In this document: piece after piece, positions 10,413 to 18,189 of the stretch
Numbering within the stretch: the first letter of the stretch is position 1
Layout of the letters: every line of letters begins with the position of its first letter
Source: a virus
Length of the DNA: 35,478 bases
Virus record (IMG/VR): IMGVR_UViG_3300046665_000187
Span: 1 to 35,478 of that record
Reading direction: 5' to 3' (one strand)
The notes under the pieces: model-generated
What the model saw: only the letters and a program-made list of their open reading frames with translations
Databases searched by the model: none
What the model was told of the DNA's origin: nothing
Translations under genes and position numbers: made by a program

Positions 10413-11189
10413 ATGCCAGAATTTCTTTTCGACTTACTTGATCAGGTTCCAGAGGAACTACACACAGAAGCAAAGAAGCGCGACGACGGTAAATATGTTC
10501 TTAATCTAGTTCCCAAGACGAAGATTGATGAATTCAGGGAGAGAAACATTACTCTCGCCAAGGAACATGAAACAGCCGCTGCTCAGCTTGCTAAACTTTC
10601 TAAAGTAGTTGGAGATGACCCTGATAAGTTCGTAACAGAGCTACAAGAGCTTCGTAAGACAAAGCAGCGTGTAGATGATGGAACGCTTTCCGAATCAGGG
10701 AAGATTGAAGAAGTCCTGACAGAACGTACAAAGAAAATGCGTGAAGCCCATGAAGAAGAACTCCGTCGTCTAGCGACTGAAGGTTCAACATGGAAGAACC
10801 AGTACGAAACGGTAACAGATCAGCTTAAGGGCGTCCAGATCGATAATTATATTCGATCAGCCATTCATGATCCTAAGTCCGGTGCTCGTGCCGAAGCTGA
10901 ATCACACATCCTTCTTGAAGCTCGCAAAGTGTTTAAAATAGATGGTGAGAAAATCATTCCGAAGAATGGCGACTCCACAATTTACGGTCAAGACGGCGCT
11001 ACGCCAATGTCTCCCGTAGAGTGGATGAAGACACTTCAGAAGACTATGCCTTACCTCTTTAAGGATTCCAATGGTGGCGGTGCTAACGGCGGTAATCAGT
11101 CTGGTTACGGTATGACTAAGGAAGAACTTAATAAGCTTTCTCCGATGCAGCGCCTAGCGCTCGCTAACAAGAAGCTTGGTACTAAGTAA
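10413..11189 (+). CDS. Head scaffolding protein
   Basis: A 258-residue protein from ATG 10413 (CGGAG upstream). Residues 30-140 are a long charged helix (KIDEFRERNITLAKEHETAAAQL through MREAHEEELRRLA), then a hinge, and a Gly/Asn-rich segment (NGGGANGGNQSGYG, near 219-232) before a short basic C-terminal helix. This matches tailed-phage scaffolds: coiled-coil rods with a basic C-terminus that contacts the capsid protein. Position just before the major capsid gene supports the call. No protease motif is seen, so it is not an obvious protease-scaffold fusion. Confidence 0.8.
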   Translation: MPEFLFDLLDQVPEELHTEAKKRDDGKYVLNLVPKTKIDEFRERNITLAKEHETAAAQLAKLSKVVGDDPDKFVTELQELRKTKQRVDDGTLSESGKIEEVLTERTKKMREAHEEELRRLATEGSTWKNQYETVTDQLKGVQIDNYIRSAIHDPKSGARAEAESHILLEARKVFKIDGEKIIPKNGDSTIYGQDGATPMSPVEWMKTLQKTMPYLFKDSNGGGANGGNQSGYGMTKEELNKLSPMQRLALANKKLGTK

Positions 11190-11233
11190 TTCTCTTTGAA
11201 GTCCTTTTCTAGGCAAAACAAACTCCTCGTAAC

Positions 11234-11290
11234 GGCTGTGTACGGGGAAAATCTTTAGGGAAGTTCCCCAAGTTTTAAAAAACTACAGCC
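11234..11290 (+). promoter_or_regulatory. Nested hairpin in the major capsid leader
   Basis: GGCTGT (11234-11239) pairs with ACAGCC (11285-11290), and GGGGAA (11244-11249) with TTCCCC (11264-11269). AGTTTT/AAAACT lies between. The 57-nt element is 51 nt upstream of the capsid ATG and could stabilise the mRNA or act as a processing site; no T-run marks it as a terminator. Confidence 0.5.
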
Positions 11291-11341
11291 CAAAACTGAA
11301 TTTTTAAAAAATAACAAAATGGCCTAGCAAGGAGAATTCCC

Positions 11342-12274
11342 ATGGCACTTACGCTTCTAGAAGCAAATAAAATTAATGATGGCGACGTAAAGCGTTCAGC
11401 TATTGTTGAAATGTTCGCAATGAACGCCGACCTTCTTCGCGTTCTTCCTTTCGAAAACATTCCGGGTGGTTCATACACCTACTCTGAAGAGCATGCTCTT
11501 CCGGGTGTTGGTTTCCGTGGCGTCAACAGCGCTTACACAGAATCAACGGGCATTATCAATCAGCGCACCGAAGCTCTTCGTATCGCTGGTGGTGATCTTG
11601 ATGTCGATAAGTTCCTTATCGCTACTCGCGGTAATGACGTTCGCACCGAACAGGAATCAATGAAGGTTAAGGCACTTTCACTTTCAATCATGAACAAGAT
11701 GATTAACGGTGACTCTGAACTTAACTCAGAACTAGAATTTGACGGTCTCCGCAAGCGTATCACTGGTGATCAGCTTGTTCCTTCAAACCTCACCGCTCCT
11801 TCAGCTAACTCACCGCTTTCACTTGAAGCGCTTGACGAAGCTATTGACCGCGTTGATGCTCCTACCCACCTTCTAATGTCAAAGACAATGCGCAACAAGC
11901 TTACAACAGCTGTTCGTGCAGGTATCGGCGGCGACATTCAGTTCGAACTTGACGAATTTGGTACACGCGTTGCTTACTACAACGGTCTTCCAGTTCTCAT
12001 TGCCGACTACGATGAATCTGGCGCTCGTATGATCCAGTTCAACGAAGCTGGTCCCGGTGGTGCAGCTACTTCTAGCTCTATCTACGTCCTCTCAATCGGT
12101 CCCGGCAAGATCAAGGGTATCCAGAACGGCTTTATTGACGTTCAAGACCTTGGCCAGCTTCAGACTGCACCTGTATATCGTACACGTGTTGAATGGTATG
12201 TCGGTATGGTTGTCGAGCACGGTCGCGCTGCTGCCCGCGTTTGGGGTATCACGAACGCTAACGTAACTCTCTAA
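11342..12274 (+). CDS. Major capsid protein (HK97 fold)
   Basis: A 310-residue protein from ATG 11342 with AAGGAGA upstream. The pattern MALTLLEANKI...VVEMF-like N-terminus, then an E-loop-like stretch, LGLRKRIT-type segment, APTHLLMSKTMRNKLTTAVRA and GLPVLIADYDE, and a C-terminal GMVVEHGRAAARVWGITNA is typical of short HK97-fold capsid proteins found beside DUF4055 portals. Codons are highly regular (many GCT, GGT, CTT), as in strongly expressed phage genes. It is flanked by a structured leader and a perfect palindrome, which fits separate control of the most abundant virion protein. Confidence 0.85.
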   Translation: MALTLLEANKINDGDVKRSAIVEMFAMNADLLRVLPFENIPGGSYTYSEEHALPGVGFRGVNSAYTESTGIINQRTEALRIAGGDLDVDKFLIATRGNDVRTEQESMKVKALSLSIMNKMINGDSELNSELEFDGLRKRITGDQLVPSNLTAPSANSPLSLEALDEAIDRVDAPTHLLMSKTMRNKLTTAVRAGIGGDIQFELDEFGTRVAYYNGLPVLIADYDESGARMIQFNEAGPGGAATSSSIYVLSIGPGKIKGIQNGFIDVQDLGQLQTAPVYRTRVEWYVGMVVEHGRAAARVWGITNANVTL

Positions 12275-12294
12275 TATCAACTAGAGACAATTTA

Positions 12295-12322
12295 GTCAAG
12301 TCAGAATTAATTCTGACTTGAC
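12295..12322 (+). terminator. 28-nt perfect palindrome after the capsid gene
   Basis: Positions 12295-12308 and 12309-12322 are exact reverse complements around AATT, extended by TTTA/TAAA with one bulge. No plus-strand T-run follows. It may be a partial terminator or an mRNA 3'-end stabiliser. Confidence 0.55.
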
Positions 12323-12350
12323 TTAAATAAAACCATTTAGGAGAATTAAA

Positions 12351-12791
12351 ATGGCTAACATGAATTCTAAAGTAAAGTTTCTAGTTGACAAGGCTGCTCA
12401 GGTAACACTTCGTGCTACTTCAGCTGCTCAGATTACGGCGTCAACTGCTGAAACTGGTATTACTCTAAACAACGGCGCTGCTTACTGGAACTCAGGTAAC
12501 ACACCTTATCAGGTTCTTGCAGTAAACATCCTCGTCAAGACAATCGACCGCACAACGGGCGATGAAACCTACACCTTCACTGTTGAAGTTTCCAACCTAG
12601 TTGGCGGTTCATACACAGTTGTTGGCACGCTTTCTGGCGTAACCGCAGTTGGTGCTTACACCATCTTGCTTGATATGGACACAATTAAGAAGCTCGTTTC
12701 TAACGCTGCCTTCATCCGTATCAATACCACACTTGCTGGTACAACCCCAATCCTCGACTACGACGCATATCTTGCTCCTATCGTTGGTTAA
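12351..12791 (+). CDS. Capsid cement or decoration protein (probable)
   Basis: A 146-residue protein from ATG 12351 with AGGAGA upstream. It is Thr/Val/Ala-rich and beta-strand-like throughout, with no charged helices: ETYTFTVEVSNLVGGSYTVVGTL, then AFIRINTTLAGTTP near the end. Size, composition and position right after the major capsid gene fit a capsid cement protein such as the Bbp16-type. Homology is not proven by any single motif. Codon use matches the capsid gene, suggesting high expression. A 12-bp hairpin follows it. Confidence 0.65.
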   Translation: MANMNSKVKFLVDKAAQVTLRATSAAQITASTAETGITLNNGAAYWNSGNTPYQVLAVNILVKTIDRTTGDETYTFTVEVSNLVGGSYTVVGTLSGVTAVGAYTILLDMDTIKKLVSNAAFIRINTTLAGTTPILDYDAYLAPIVG

Positions 12792-12793
12792 TT

Positions 12794-12823
12794 ATTAAAG
12801 TCTCAATAAAATGAGACTTTAAT
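12794..12823 (+). terminator. 12-bp hairpin after the cement gene
   Basis: ATTAAAGTCTCA (12794-12805) pairs perfectly with TGAGACTTTAAT (12812-12823) around loop ATAAAA. A long T-run is missing, so termination may be partial. Confidence 0.55.
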
Positions 12824-12849
12824 CTTCCAAACCCTGAAAGAAGAGAGAA

Positions 12850-13200
12850 ATGTCTGAATTGGTAAAAGTTTACGCACCTTCTGGCGAAATGTTCGAGAAT
12901 TCACCTGTTAACGCACGTGACCTCGTAGTTAATGCCGGTTGGAGTTACGACAAACCACGCACTGACACAGCTATCTTCGCTGTTGAAGTTCAAGAGCCCA
13001 TCGTAATTTCGGAACCAGTAATTGAGGCCGAACCAGAAGTGGTCGCCCCAATCGAAGAAGTTAAAGAAGAAATTTCAGAAGTCGTTCCAGACGAAGTAGT
13101 ATCTGAAGTTGAAGAAGTTTCTAAAGTCGAAGAAACCGAAGAAGTCAAGGAAGTAGTTGCACCTACTCCGGCTGTTCGTGGTCGCAAGAAAAAGTCATAA
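12850..13200 (+). CDS. Acidic Glu/Val-repeat protein, head-associated
   Basis: A 116-residue protein from ATG 12850. Residues 1-40 form a conserved-looking domain (LVKVYAPSGEMFENSPVNARDLVVNAGW). Residues 52-105 are a low-complexity run rich in Glu, Val and Pro (EVKEEISEVVPDEVVSEVEE), and the last seven are basic (RGRKKKS). Similar small head-module proteins with a GEMFE...NARDLV...GW start and a variable tail are known in siphoviruses, with no defined role. It precedes a strong terminator and so closes the head unit. Confidence 0.65.
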   Translation: MSELVKVYAPSGEMFENSPVNARDLVVNAGWSYDKPRTDTAIFAVEVQEPIVISEPVIEAEPEVVAPIEEVKEEISEVVPDEVVSEVEEVSKVEETEEVKEVVAPTPAVRGRKKKS

Positions 13201-13254
13201 TAAAAATAAAAATAACAATTTATTTTTACCATGAAATATCGTGGTGAACAACTC

Positions 13255-13285
13255 AGAGCCACATTGTATGTGGCTCTTTTTATTT
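13255..13285 (+). terminator. Rho-independent terminator
   Basis: AGAGCCACA (13255-13263) pairs with TGTGGCTCT (13269-13277) around TTGTA, followed by TTTTATTT. This is the clearest intrinsic terminator in the head module. Confidence 0.9.
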
Positions 13286-13306
13286 CAAAGGGGTTAACTG
13301 TTTGCC

Positions 13307-13525
13307 ATGTCAGACGAAAATAACGATCTATATAAAGATGAAGAATTAATTGTCGTTAAGATGCGAGCGAAAGATTATCGCAGAATGATGACAATGATTG
13401 AGCGCGACGAAGCCATGAATGTGGTTATGCGTTATGTTAAGGCTATCCTATTAAGTGCTGCCGCCGTTGTAGCAGCTTGGTTTTACTTATGGGATTTTGT
13501 TAAGGATAAAATAATTGGTTCATAA
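13307..13525 (+). CDS. Small single-span membrane protein
   Basis: A 72-residue protein from ATG 13307 with AAAGGGG about 13 nt upstream. Residues 1-43 are charged and cytoplasmic-like (DENNDLYKDEELIVVKMRAKDYRRMM). Residues 45-65 form one hydrophobic helix (YVKAILLSAAAVVAAWFYLW), and a short charged tail follows. It could be a membrane-anchored regulator or a holin-like protein, but it is far from the lysis genes and one span is not diagnostic. Function unknown. Confidence 0.7.
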   Translation: MSDENNDLYKDEELIVVKMRAKDYRRMMTMIERDEAMNVVMRYVKAILLSAAAVVAAWFYLWDFVKDKIIGS

Positions 13526-13585
13526 TTGAAATTTCGGGTACTACCAAACTAAAAATAATAATAATGTAAATAAGGTAATCCCCTA

Positions 13586-14314
13586 GTGGTTCAAGATCAT
13601 TCCGCTTCACTAACCAAATCTGAAAAACGTCGTGTCCGTAGGGATGCGAAAGACAATAGAACGGAACAAAAAATAAAAAGGCCCTTAACGCCTAAGACTG
13701 AAACCCAAAAATTTTATCTTGAATGCCTAAATACTGAGACACAAGTTTTCGCCATTGGCGGCGCAGGTACTGGTAAGACCTATCTAGCCTCTCGATTTGC
13801 TATTAGAAAACTTGTCGAAAATAAATACGAAAAACTAATTATTGCAAGACCTACAGTGGCTCAGAAGAGACACGAGCTAGGCTTTCTACCGGGAAATCTA
13901 GAAGCCAAATTAAGACCATGGCTTGTTCCTATCCTATCTTCATTTAATGATGAAGTCTCTCCCGCCGATGTTGATAAACTAAAAAATCTAGGACGTATTG
14001 AATTCCTAAGTTTTGAACACATGCGAGGCAGAACTTTTAATGATGCTATCATTATTTTGGATGAAGCTCAGAACTGCACCTATTCAGACTTAAAACTATT
14101 TTTAACTCGTATTGGTGAAAATAGCTTGACGGTTGTCAACGGCGATATTGATCAGATTGATATCCCCGATAGTGGTTTAGAAAAAATTATAGATATCATC
14201 TATGAACACGATCTAAGCCCTGCCGTAGTCGAATTCACAGAAGAAGACGTTGTCCGTTCTGCTAATGCAAAAGAATGGGTCGGCGCTTTCAATAAAGAAA
14301 AACAAAAGGGATGA
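13586..14314 (+). CDS. phoH: PhoH-like ATPase
   Basis: A 242-residue protein from GTG 13586 with AAGGTAA upstream. After a basic N-terminus (KSEKRRVRRDAKDNR) it has Walker A GGAGTGKT (residues 58-65), LIIARPTV and ELGFLPGNLEAKLRPW, and Walker B IIILDEAQN with Asp159/Glu160. This series is diagnostic of the PhoH family, an RNA/DNA helicase-like P-loop group common in phages, proposed to act in RNA metabolism or phosphate stress. Its place between capsid and connector genes is unusual. The stop is 4 nt before the connector start, so it is co-transcribed with virion genes. Confidence 0.93.
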   Translation: MVQDHSASLTKSEKRRVRRDAKDNRTEQKIKRPLTPKTETQKFYLECLNTETQVFAIGGAGTGKTYLASRFAIRKLVENKYEKLIIARPTVAQKRHELGFLPGNLEAKLRPWLVPILSSFNDEVSPADVDKLKNLGRIEFLSFEHMRGRTFNDAIIILDEAQNCTYSDLKLFLTRIGENSLTVVNGDIDQIDIPDSGLEKIIDIIYEHDLSPAVVEFTEEDVVRSANAKEWVGAFNKEKQKG

Positions 14315-14318
14315 AATC

Positions 14319-14834
14319 ATGGCGTTCGCGTTCGTTGTTGAGGATGGCACCGGATTACCGAATGCCACTTCCTATGTTTCGTTATCCGAGGCTAACGATA
14401 TTCTTGTTACTAACATCCATAATTCTGCTTGGGAAGCTCTGAGCGATACGAATAAAGAATATCTCCTCGCGTGGGCCACAAGTCTTTTAGACACCAAAGC
14501 AGATTGGGATGGGCAGAAAGCCTATCCCTCTTCTGCATTGAGATGGCCTAGAAAATATACCGTTGATAGGGATAACGTTACGATCCCTTCTAACGTCGTG
14601 CCAAAGCAGCTTAAGCAAGCCACGGCGCAATATGCGAGATTCTTGATCGAGAATGACAGAACCGTTGAGCAAGAAACCGATGGCTTGACTAAAATCGTCG
14701 TAGACGTAATTGAACTTGAATTTGATAAAAGTTACAGGCTGGCCGAAGTACCTAGTTATATCAATGATCTCATTACAGGCATTGGAAGAATAAAGGGCGG
14801 CTCAACTACAGTAGCTAAAATCAGAAGGAGTTAA
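14319..14834 (+). CDS. Head-tail connector (DnaT-like/gp6-type)
   Basis: A 171-residue protein from ATG 14319 with AAAAGGGATG upstream. The pattern DGTGLPNATSYVSLSEANDIL, then AWEALSDTNKEYLLAWATSLLD and ALRWPRKYT...IPSNVVPKQLKQATAQYA matches the phage family annotated 'DnaT-like ssDNA-binding', which structurally corresponds to gp6/gp15-type adaptors that sit under the portal. The all-helical core and order before stopper and tail genes support a connector role and not DNA replication. Confidence 0.8.
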   Translation: MAFAFVVEDGTGLPNATSYVSLSEANDILVTNIHNSAWEALSDTNKEYLLAWATSLLDTKADWDGQKAYPSSALRWPRKYTVDRDNVTIPSNVVPKQLKQATAQYARFLIENDRTVEQETDGLTKIVVDVIELEFDKSYRLAEVPSYINDLITGIGRIKGGSTTVAKIRRS

Positions 14835-14839
14835 GAGTC

Positions 14840-15211
14840 ATGGCCTTAAAAGGTTCACTAAATAATCTTGTTTCTTCAGCAATTAAAATTCTCGGAGATA
14901 TACCCATCCAAATCACTTATGTTTCAAAAGGTTTGGATGTAACATATGATCCGGTTAATGATACGGAAATCAGCACTGACACACAGACAGTTGTTAAAGC
15001 AGTAAAGGCCCGATATAAGGCCGAAGAAATTAATGATTCCATTATCGTTGATAAAGACGCAAAATTTATTATTGCGAATAAAGATTTGAATGGCGTTGAG
15101 CCAAAAGAGAATGATTATTTTTTAGATGATAAAGACCACCGTTGGACCGTCAGGATTGTGAAAAGCGTTCCGGGTGACAGCGTCTGGATTCTTCAGTGTA
15201 GAAAAGCTTAA
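14840..15211 (+). CDS. Head-closure (stopper) protein
   Basis: A 123-residue protein from ATG 14840. It is mostly beta (QITYVSKGLDVTYDP, AKFIIANKDLNG, YFLDDKDHRWTVRIVKSVPGDSVWILQCRK), as expected for head-tail stopper or joining proteins such as the gp16-type. The assignment relies on fold-like composition, size and order between connector and neck genes. It overlaps the next ATG by one base (TAATG), so the neck genes are translationally coupled. Confidence 0.65.
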   Translation: MALKGSLNNLVSSAIKILGDIPIQITYVSKGLDVTYDPVNDTEISTDTQTVVKAVKARYKAEEINDSIIVDKDAKFIIANKDLNGVEPKENDYFLDDKDHRWTVRIVKSVPGDSVWILQCRKA

Positions 15212-15693
15212 TGTTCAAATCAAATATCCCCCAATTTCAAAGTCAGCTAAATGCCTATTTTCCTAAGTGGAAAAAGGACTTCGCTAAGCGATTGGATCGG
15301 ATAGCACGATACTCGCATAAAACTTTAATGTCAAGAACACCGGTTCATGAGGGCACCACGGTTAGAAATTATATTCTGACTTTGAATACACCCTCATCCA
15401 CGGTGTATAGCCCTATAGAATCTGGACCAACGGGGCAGACAAATAATCTCCCATTAGGCGTAGAACCTAGGAGACCAGCAAACGAGAAAGCGGCGGAAAC
15501 GTCACTTTCGAATTTGACTATTAATCCAGAAAAACCATTCATTAAAATTTACATCAGCAACAACGCAGATAGTGTCTCTGGCCTTGAAGCAGGCCTATTA
15601 CCGGGGGATCCATTTGTATCTCGTAGTCCCAACGGCATGTTCGGAATCACCATGGAACAGGTTCTGGCCCGACTAGAAGCAGGGAGTTTATAA
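15211..15693 (+). CDS. Neck/tail completion protein (HK97 gp10-like)
   Basis: A 160-residue protein from ATG 15211. The start is helical (FPKWKKDFAKRLDRIARYSHKTLMSRTPVHEGTTVRNY), followed by strand-rich segments with KPFIKIYISNNAD and ending in an FGITMEQVLARLE helix. The layout 'helix, R-T-P-V-x-x-G-x-x-R-x, then strands' fits the family of neck and tail-completion proteins related to HK97 gp10. It lies directly before the tail terminator and overlaps it by one base. Confidence 0.65.
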   Translation: MFKSNIPQFQSQLNAYFPKWKKDFAKRLDRIARYSHKTLMSRTPVHEGTTVRNYILTLNTPSSTVYSPIESGPTGQTNNLPLGVEPRRPANEKAAETSLSNLTINPEKPFIKIYISNNADSVSGLEAGLLPGDPFVSRSPNGMFGITMEQVLARLEAGSL

Positions 15694-16124
15694 TGTCAGC
15701 TTTAGATGAAGTTCGTAAAGCTATTACGCAAAAATTAATTTCTTCTGGATTTACCACAGCTTTTCCAGATGTGCCGATCCAATATCCAAATCAAGCCTTT
15801 GAAACTCCAATCGATAAGACGTACATCCGTCTCTCTATCATTCATGGGGATTCTATTCAAGCTCAGTTAACCAACACTCGACAAGTCGATAGGCACGTTG
15901 GCATATTGCAGTTTGATGTAGTAACGCCTCTTGATATTGGAACAAAAAAGCAAAATGATGTAGCAGATTTTATCGGAAAAGTTTACCGAAGAACGAATAT
16001 TCCCACAGTAAGCGCTGGCACGTTAGTATTTAAAACAGCAAGTAATCTAGTGGTTGGTCAGGAACGTGGGGCAGACAGAGTAGTTGTTCGCATTCCGTTT
16101 AGGCGCGACGAAGAAATTACTTGA
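15693..16124 (+). CDS. Tail terminator protein (DUF4128-like)
   Basis: A 143-residue protein from ATG 15693, overlapping the previous stop as TAATG. The pattern VPIQYPNQAFETP...TYIRLSIIHGDS, GILQFDVVTPLDIGTKKQNDVADFI, and a C-terminal VVVRIPFRRDE agrees with small tail-terminator proteins (DUF4128, lambda gpU analogues), which form the hexamer that ends the tail tube. Its TGA stop (16122-16124) lies inside the -35 box of the promoter for the beta-helix gene. Confidence 0.78.
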   Translation: MSALDEVRKAITQKLISSGFTTAFPDVPIQYPNQAFETPIDKTYIRLSIIHGDSIQAQLTNTRQVDRHVGILQFDVVTPLDIGTKKQNDVADFIGKVYRRTNIPTVSAGTLVFKTASNLVVGQERGADRVVVRIPFRRDEEIT

Positions 16125-16149
16125 CTTTTTTAAAAATTTATGTTAGTTT
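16121..16149 (+). promoter_or_regulatory. Promoter of the beta-helix gene
   Basis: TTGACT (16121-16126), a 17-bp spacer TTTTTAAAAATTTATGT, and TAGTTT (16144-16149). The spacer matches the other promoters of the set; the -10 box is weak. Confidence 0.65.
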
Positions 16150-16177
16150 AATAAACTTTAATTTTTATTTTAGAAAG

Positions 16178-17890
16178 ATGACCATGCCCCTAGGTCGAAA
16201 GAAAACAAAAAACGTTATTACTTCTAGCGCACCTGTTGCGAAAAAGGGCGTCTCTCAGCCCGTAGCTATTTATTATGTTGACCCTAACGGGTCGGATTCA
16301 AATAGCGGACTGTCGCCTGCCACACCTTGGCAAACTCTTTCCAAAGTGAATGGAGCGACTATTCCGGCAGGAGCTTGGGTGCTCTTTAAAGGTGGAGCTA
16401 CTTTCTCAGGCGCTCTTACGCTTGTCGAAGGCCAGCACTATGGAGTTAGTGGAGCGGTAACGGTATTCGGTTCTTATGGCACTGGCAAAGCGACTATTCA
16501 AGCTTCAGGCAACAGTGACAGCGGAGCTTATTTACTTAATCCGCATCACGTCACTGTTCAAGATTTAATTTTTGTAGGCACTGGAACCACTGTTAGCACG
16601 GCTACTGGTATTCGCTGTGTCAACGACCTACTCAGCAATTCTAAATTAAAAGGCCTTACACTCCTCAGACTAGATGTTTCTAGCTATGGGGTTGATGGTA
16701 TTTCTCTTTATACTGGCGATACAGCGTATGCCGCTAATTCTTCTTCGGGTTGGGACGCTCCCCTAATAGATAGTTGCGTTGTACATGATTGCACCGGTAA
16801 CTGTGGCGATTATACCGGCAATGGTCTTACAATTCAAGGACTATACGGCCTAGTAGCTAATGCTGCAAGTCACACAAATCCAGTGGTCAGAAATTGTAAA
16901 GTATATAACTGCACCGGTAAGACTGGTATAACAGTTTCTCACTGTGGCAACGGTATTATTTTAGGTCAGTGTAACAACGCATTAATTGAATTCTGCGAAG
17001 CATATAACAACGGCGCAAACAATACCTTCGCGTCTGGTCCGGTAGGGATTTGGTTCTACGAGTGCACAAACTCCGTTATTCAGTATTGCGAAAGTCACCA
17101 CAATAAAACGGGCGTTGGAACGTCTGACGGTGGAGGCTTTGATATCGACGGCGGGTGCCAGAACTGCATTGTCCAGTTTTGTTACAGCCACGACAATTAT
17201 GGCTCAGGCTACCAGCTTTATCAGTTCAACGATTCAACTGTATTGGCGTTGAGTGGTAATACGATTCGATTCAATATTTCTGAGAATGATGGCACACAAG
17301 CTCCTACCGCAAAGGGAGGCATCCTCATCGGTACAGCGGAAGCATCAAGAGCCGCACCGGGAAATTCTATTTATAATAATACGATCTACAGCAGTGTTGC
17401 TTCGATTAATGGTGTTTACGTCTACTCCAATCCAGATAAATTTACAACAACGTATTTCTGTAACAACATTTTTTATCTAACTGGCGCAACGACAAAACTC
17501 ATCAACTCATCCACAAGCTTAACGCCTGCTATTAGGTTTATAGGAAATCTTTATAGCACTGTCGCTTCTGTATCTATTAAATGGGGAGCTTCTACTTACA
17601 CCTCAATCGGTGCGTGGCGTGGCGCTTTCTCTACACAAGAAACTATCACAAGCACTAACGTATCAGTAAGCGGTGATCCATTATTGCAAGGTACTGTTCC
17701 AGTTGGGAATACCAACGGCTTTAGTATTGCAGCACTAGCTCCATATAAATTACAGTCTTCTTCTCCTGCCAAGAATGCGGGACAGAATATTAACTCACTA
17801 TTTAGTATTAATCTAGGTTCGATTGATTTGTTTGGCAACGCATTATCTGCTGGCGGTACAGCCAATATTGGATGTTACGAAGCCTCTTAA
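16178..17890 (+). CDS. Right-handed beta-helix virion protein
   Basis: A 570-residue protein from ATG 16178 (GAAAG upstream); a TTG at 16121 lies inside the promoter and is rejected. After a basic N-terminus, IYYVDPNGSDSNSGLSPATPWQTLSKVNG (about 31-59) is the standard opening of pectate-lyase-like parallel beta-helix proteins. Repeated N-x-x-x-x-C-x-x-x-x-N-G coils with many Cys and Asn follow (residues 180-360). Such proteins act as tailspikes, polysaccharide depolymerases or fibre domains. It sits between tail terminator and tail tube genes instead of the usual distal fibre position and has its own promoter, so it looks like an inserted accessory gene. Catalytic residues cannot be assigned. 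Confidence 0.82.
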   Translation: MTMPLGRKKTKNVITSSAPVAKKGVSQPVAIYYVDPNGSDSNSGLSPATPWQTLSKVNGATIPAGAWVLFKGGATFSGALTLVEGQHYGVSGAVTVFGSYGTGKATIQASGNSDSGAYLLNPHHVTVQDLIFVGTGTTVSTATGIRCVNDLLSNSKLKGLTLLRLDVSSYGVDGISLYTGDTAYAANSSSGWDAPLIDSCVVHDCTGNCGDYTGNGLTIQGLYGLVANAASHTNPVVRNCKVYNCTGKTGITVSHCGNGIILGQCNNALIEFCEAYNNGANNTFASGPVGIWFYECTNSVIQYCESHHNKTGVGTSDGGGFDIDGGCQNCIVQFCYSHDNYGSGYQLYQFNDSTVLALSGNTIRFNISENDGTQAPTAKGGILIGTAEASRAAPGNSIYNNTIYSSVASINGVYVYSNPDKFTTTYFCNNIFYLTGATTKLINSSTSLTPAIRFIGNLYSTVASVSIKWGASTYTSIGAWRGAFSTQETITSTNVSVSGDPLLQGTVPVGNTNGFSIAALAPYKLQSSSPAKNAGQNINSLFSINLGSIDLFGNALSAGGTANIGCYEAS

Positions 17891-17920
17891 TATTTAAAAT
17901 TTGGATTAAATCACTTTATC

Positions 17921-17948
17921 TTGACTTTTTAAAAAATTATGGTATAAT
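17921..17948 (+). promoter_or_regulatory. Promoter ahead of the 66-residue gene
   Basis: TTGACT (17921-17926), a 16-bp spacer TTTTAAAAAATTATGG, and consensus TATAAT (17943-17948). Confidence 0.82.
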
Positions 17949-17981
17949 GAAATCAATAAATTATAAACTGGATTATATATC

Positions 17982-18182
17982 ATGGGCACGCCTAAAAACA
18001 TCAGGTATAATCCGGCGAATAAACGAATTGTATTCACGGATCAAATATCTACAGAACCCTTTAGAGAAGTTTCTCCGAAGAAAAATAACAAAAAATCAGG
18101 ACGGAAGCCGCTTACACCTGTGGTTAACCCTCCAGAAACTTTAGGTACGCCAATTGGCCTACTTTTAATCTTAACGAGGTAA
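17982..18182 (+). CDS. Basic 66-residue protein ending in a GLLLxLT motif
   Basis: A 66-residue protein from ATG 17982. The N-terminal half is basic (NIRYNPANKRIVFTD, KKNNKKSGRK), then a Pro-rich linker leads to a hydrophobic end, LGTPIGLLLILTR. The end matches GTSGSPLGLLLSLTND, which is encoded in the +1 frame directly after the tail tube gene at 21084-21165. The shared motif suggests a common attachment or display peptide on two virion proteins. It is separated from the next gene by 7 nt and driven by its own promoter. No database family is recognised. Confidence 0.65.
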   Translation: MGTPKNIRYNPANKRIVFTDQISTEPFREVSPKKNNKKSGRKPLTPVVNPPETLGTPIGLLLILTR

Positions 18183-18189
18183 TTTAAAA

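Noticed and set aside
16121-16177. Upstream TTG start for the beta-helix protein
   Set aside because: The codons lie within the promoter -35, spacer and -10; the ATG at 16178 has a better ribosome site and gives a normal N-terminus.
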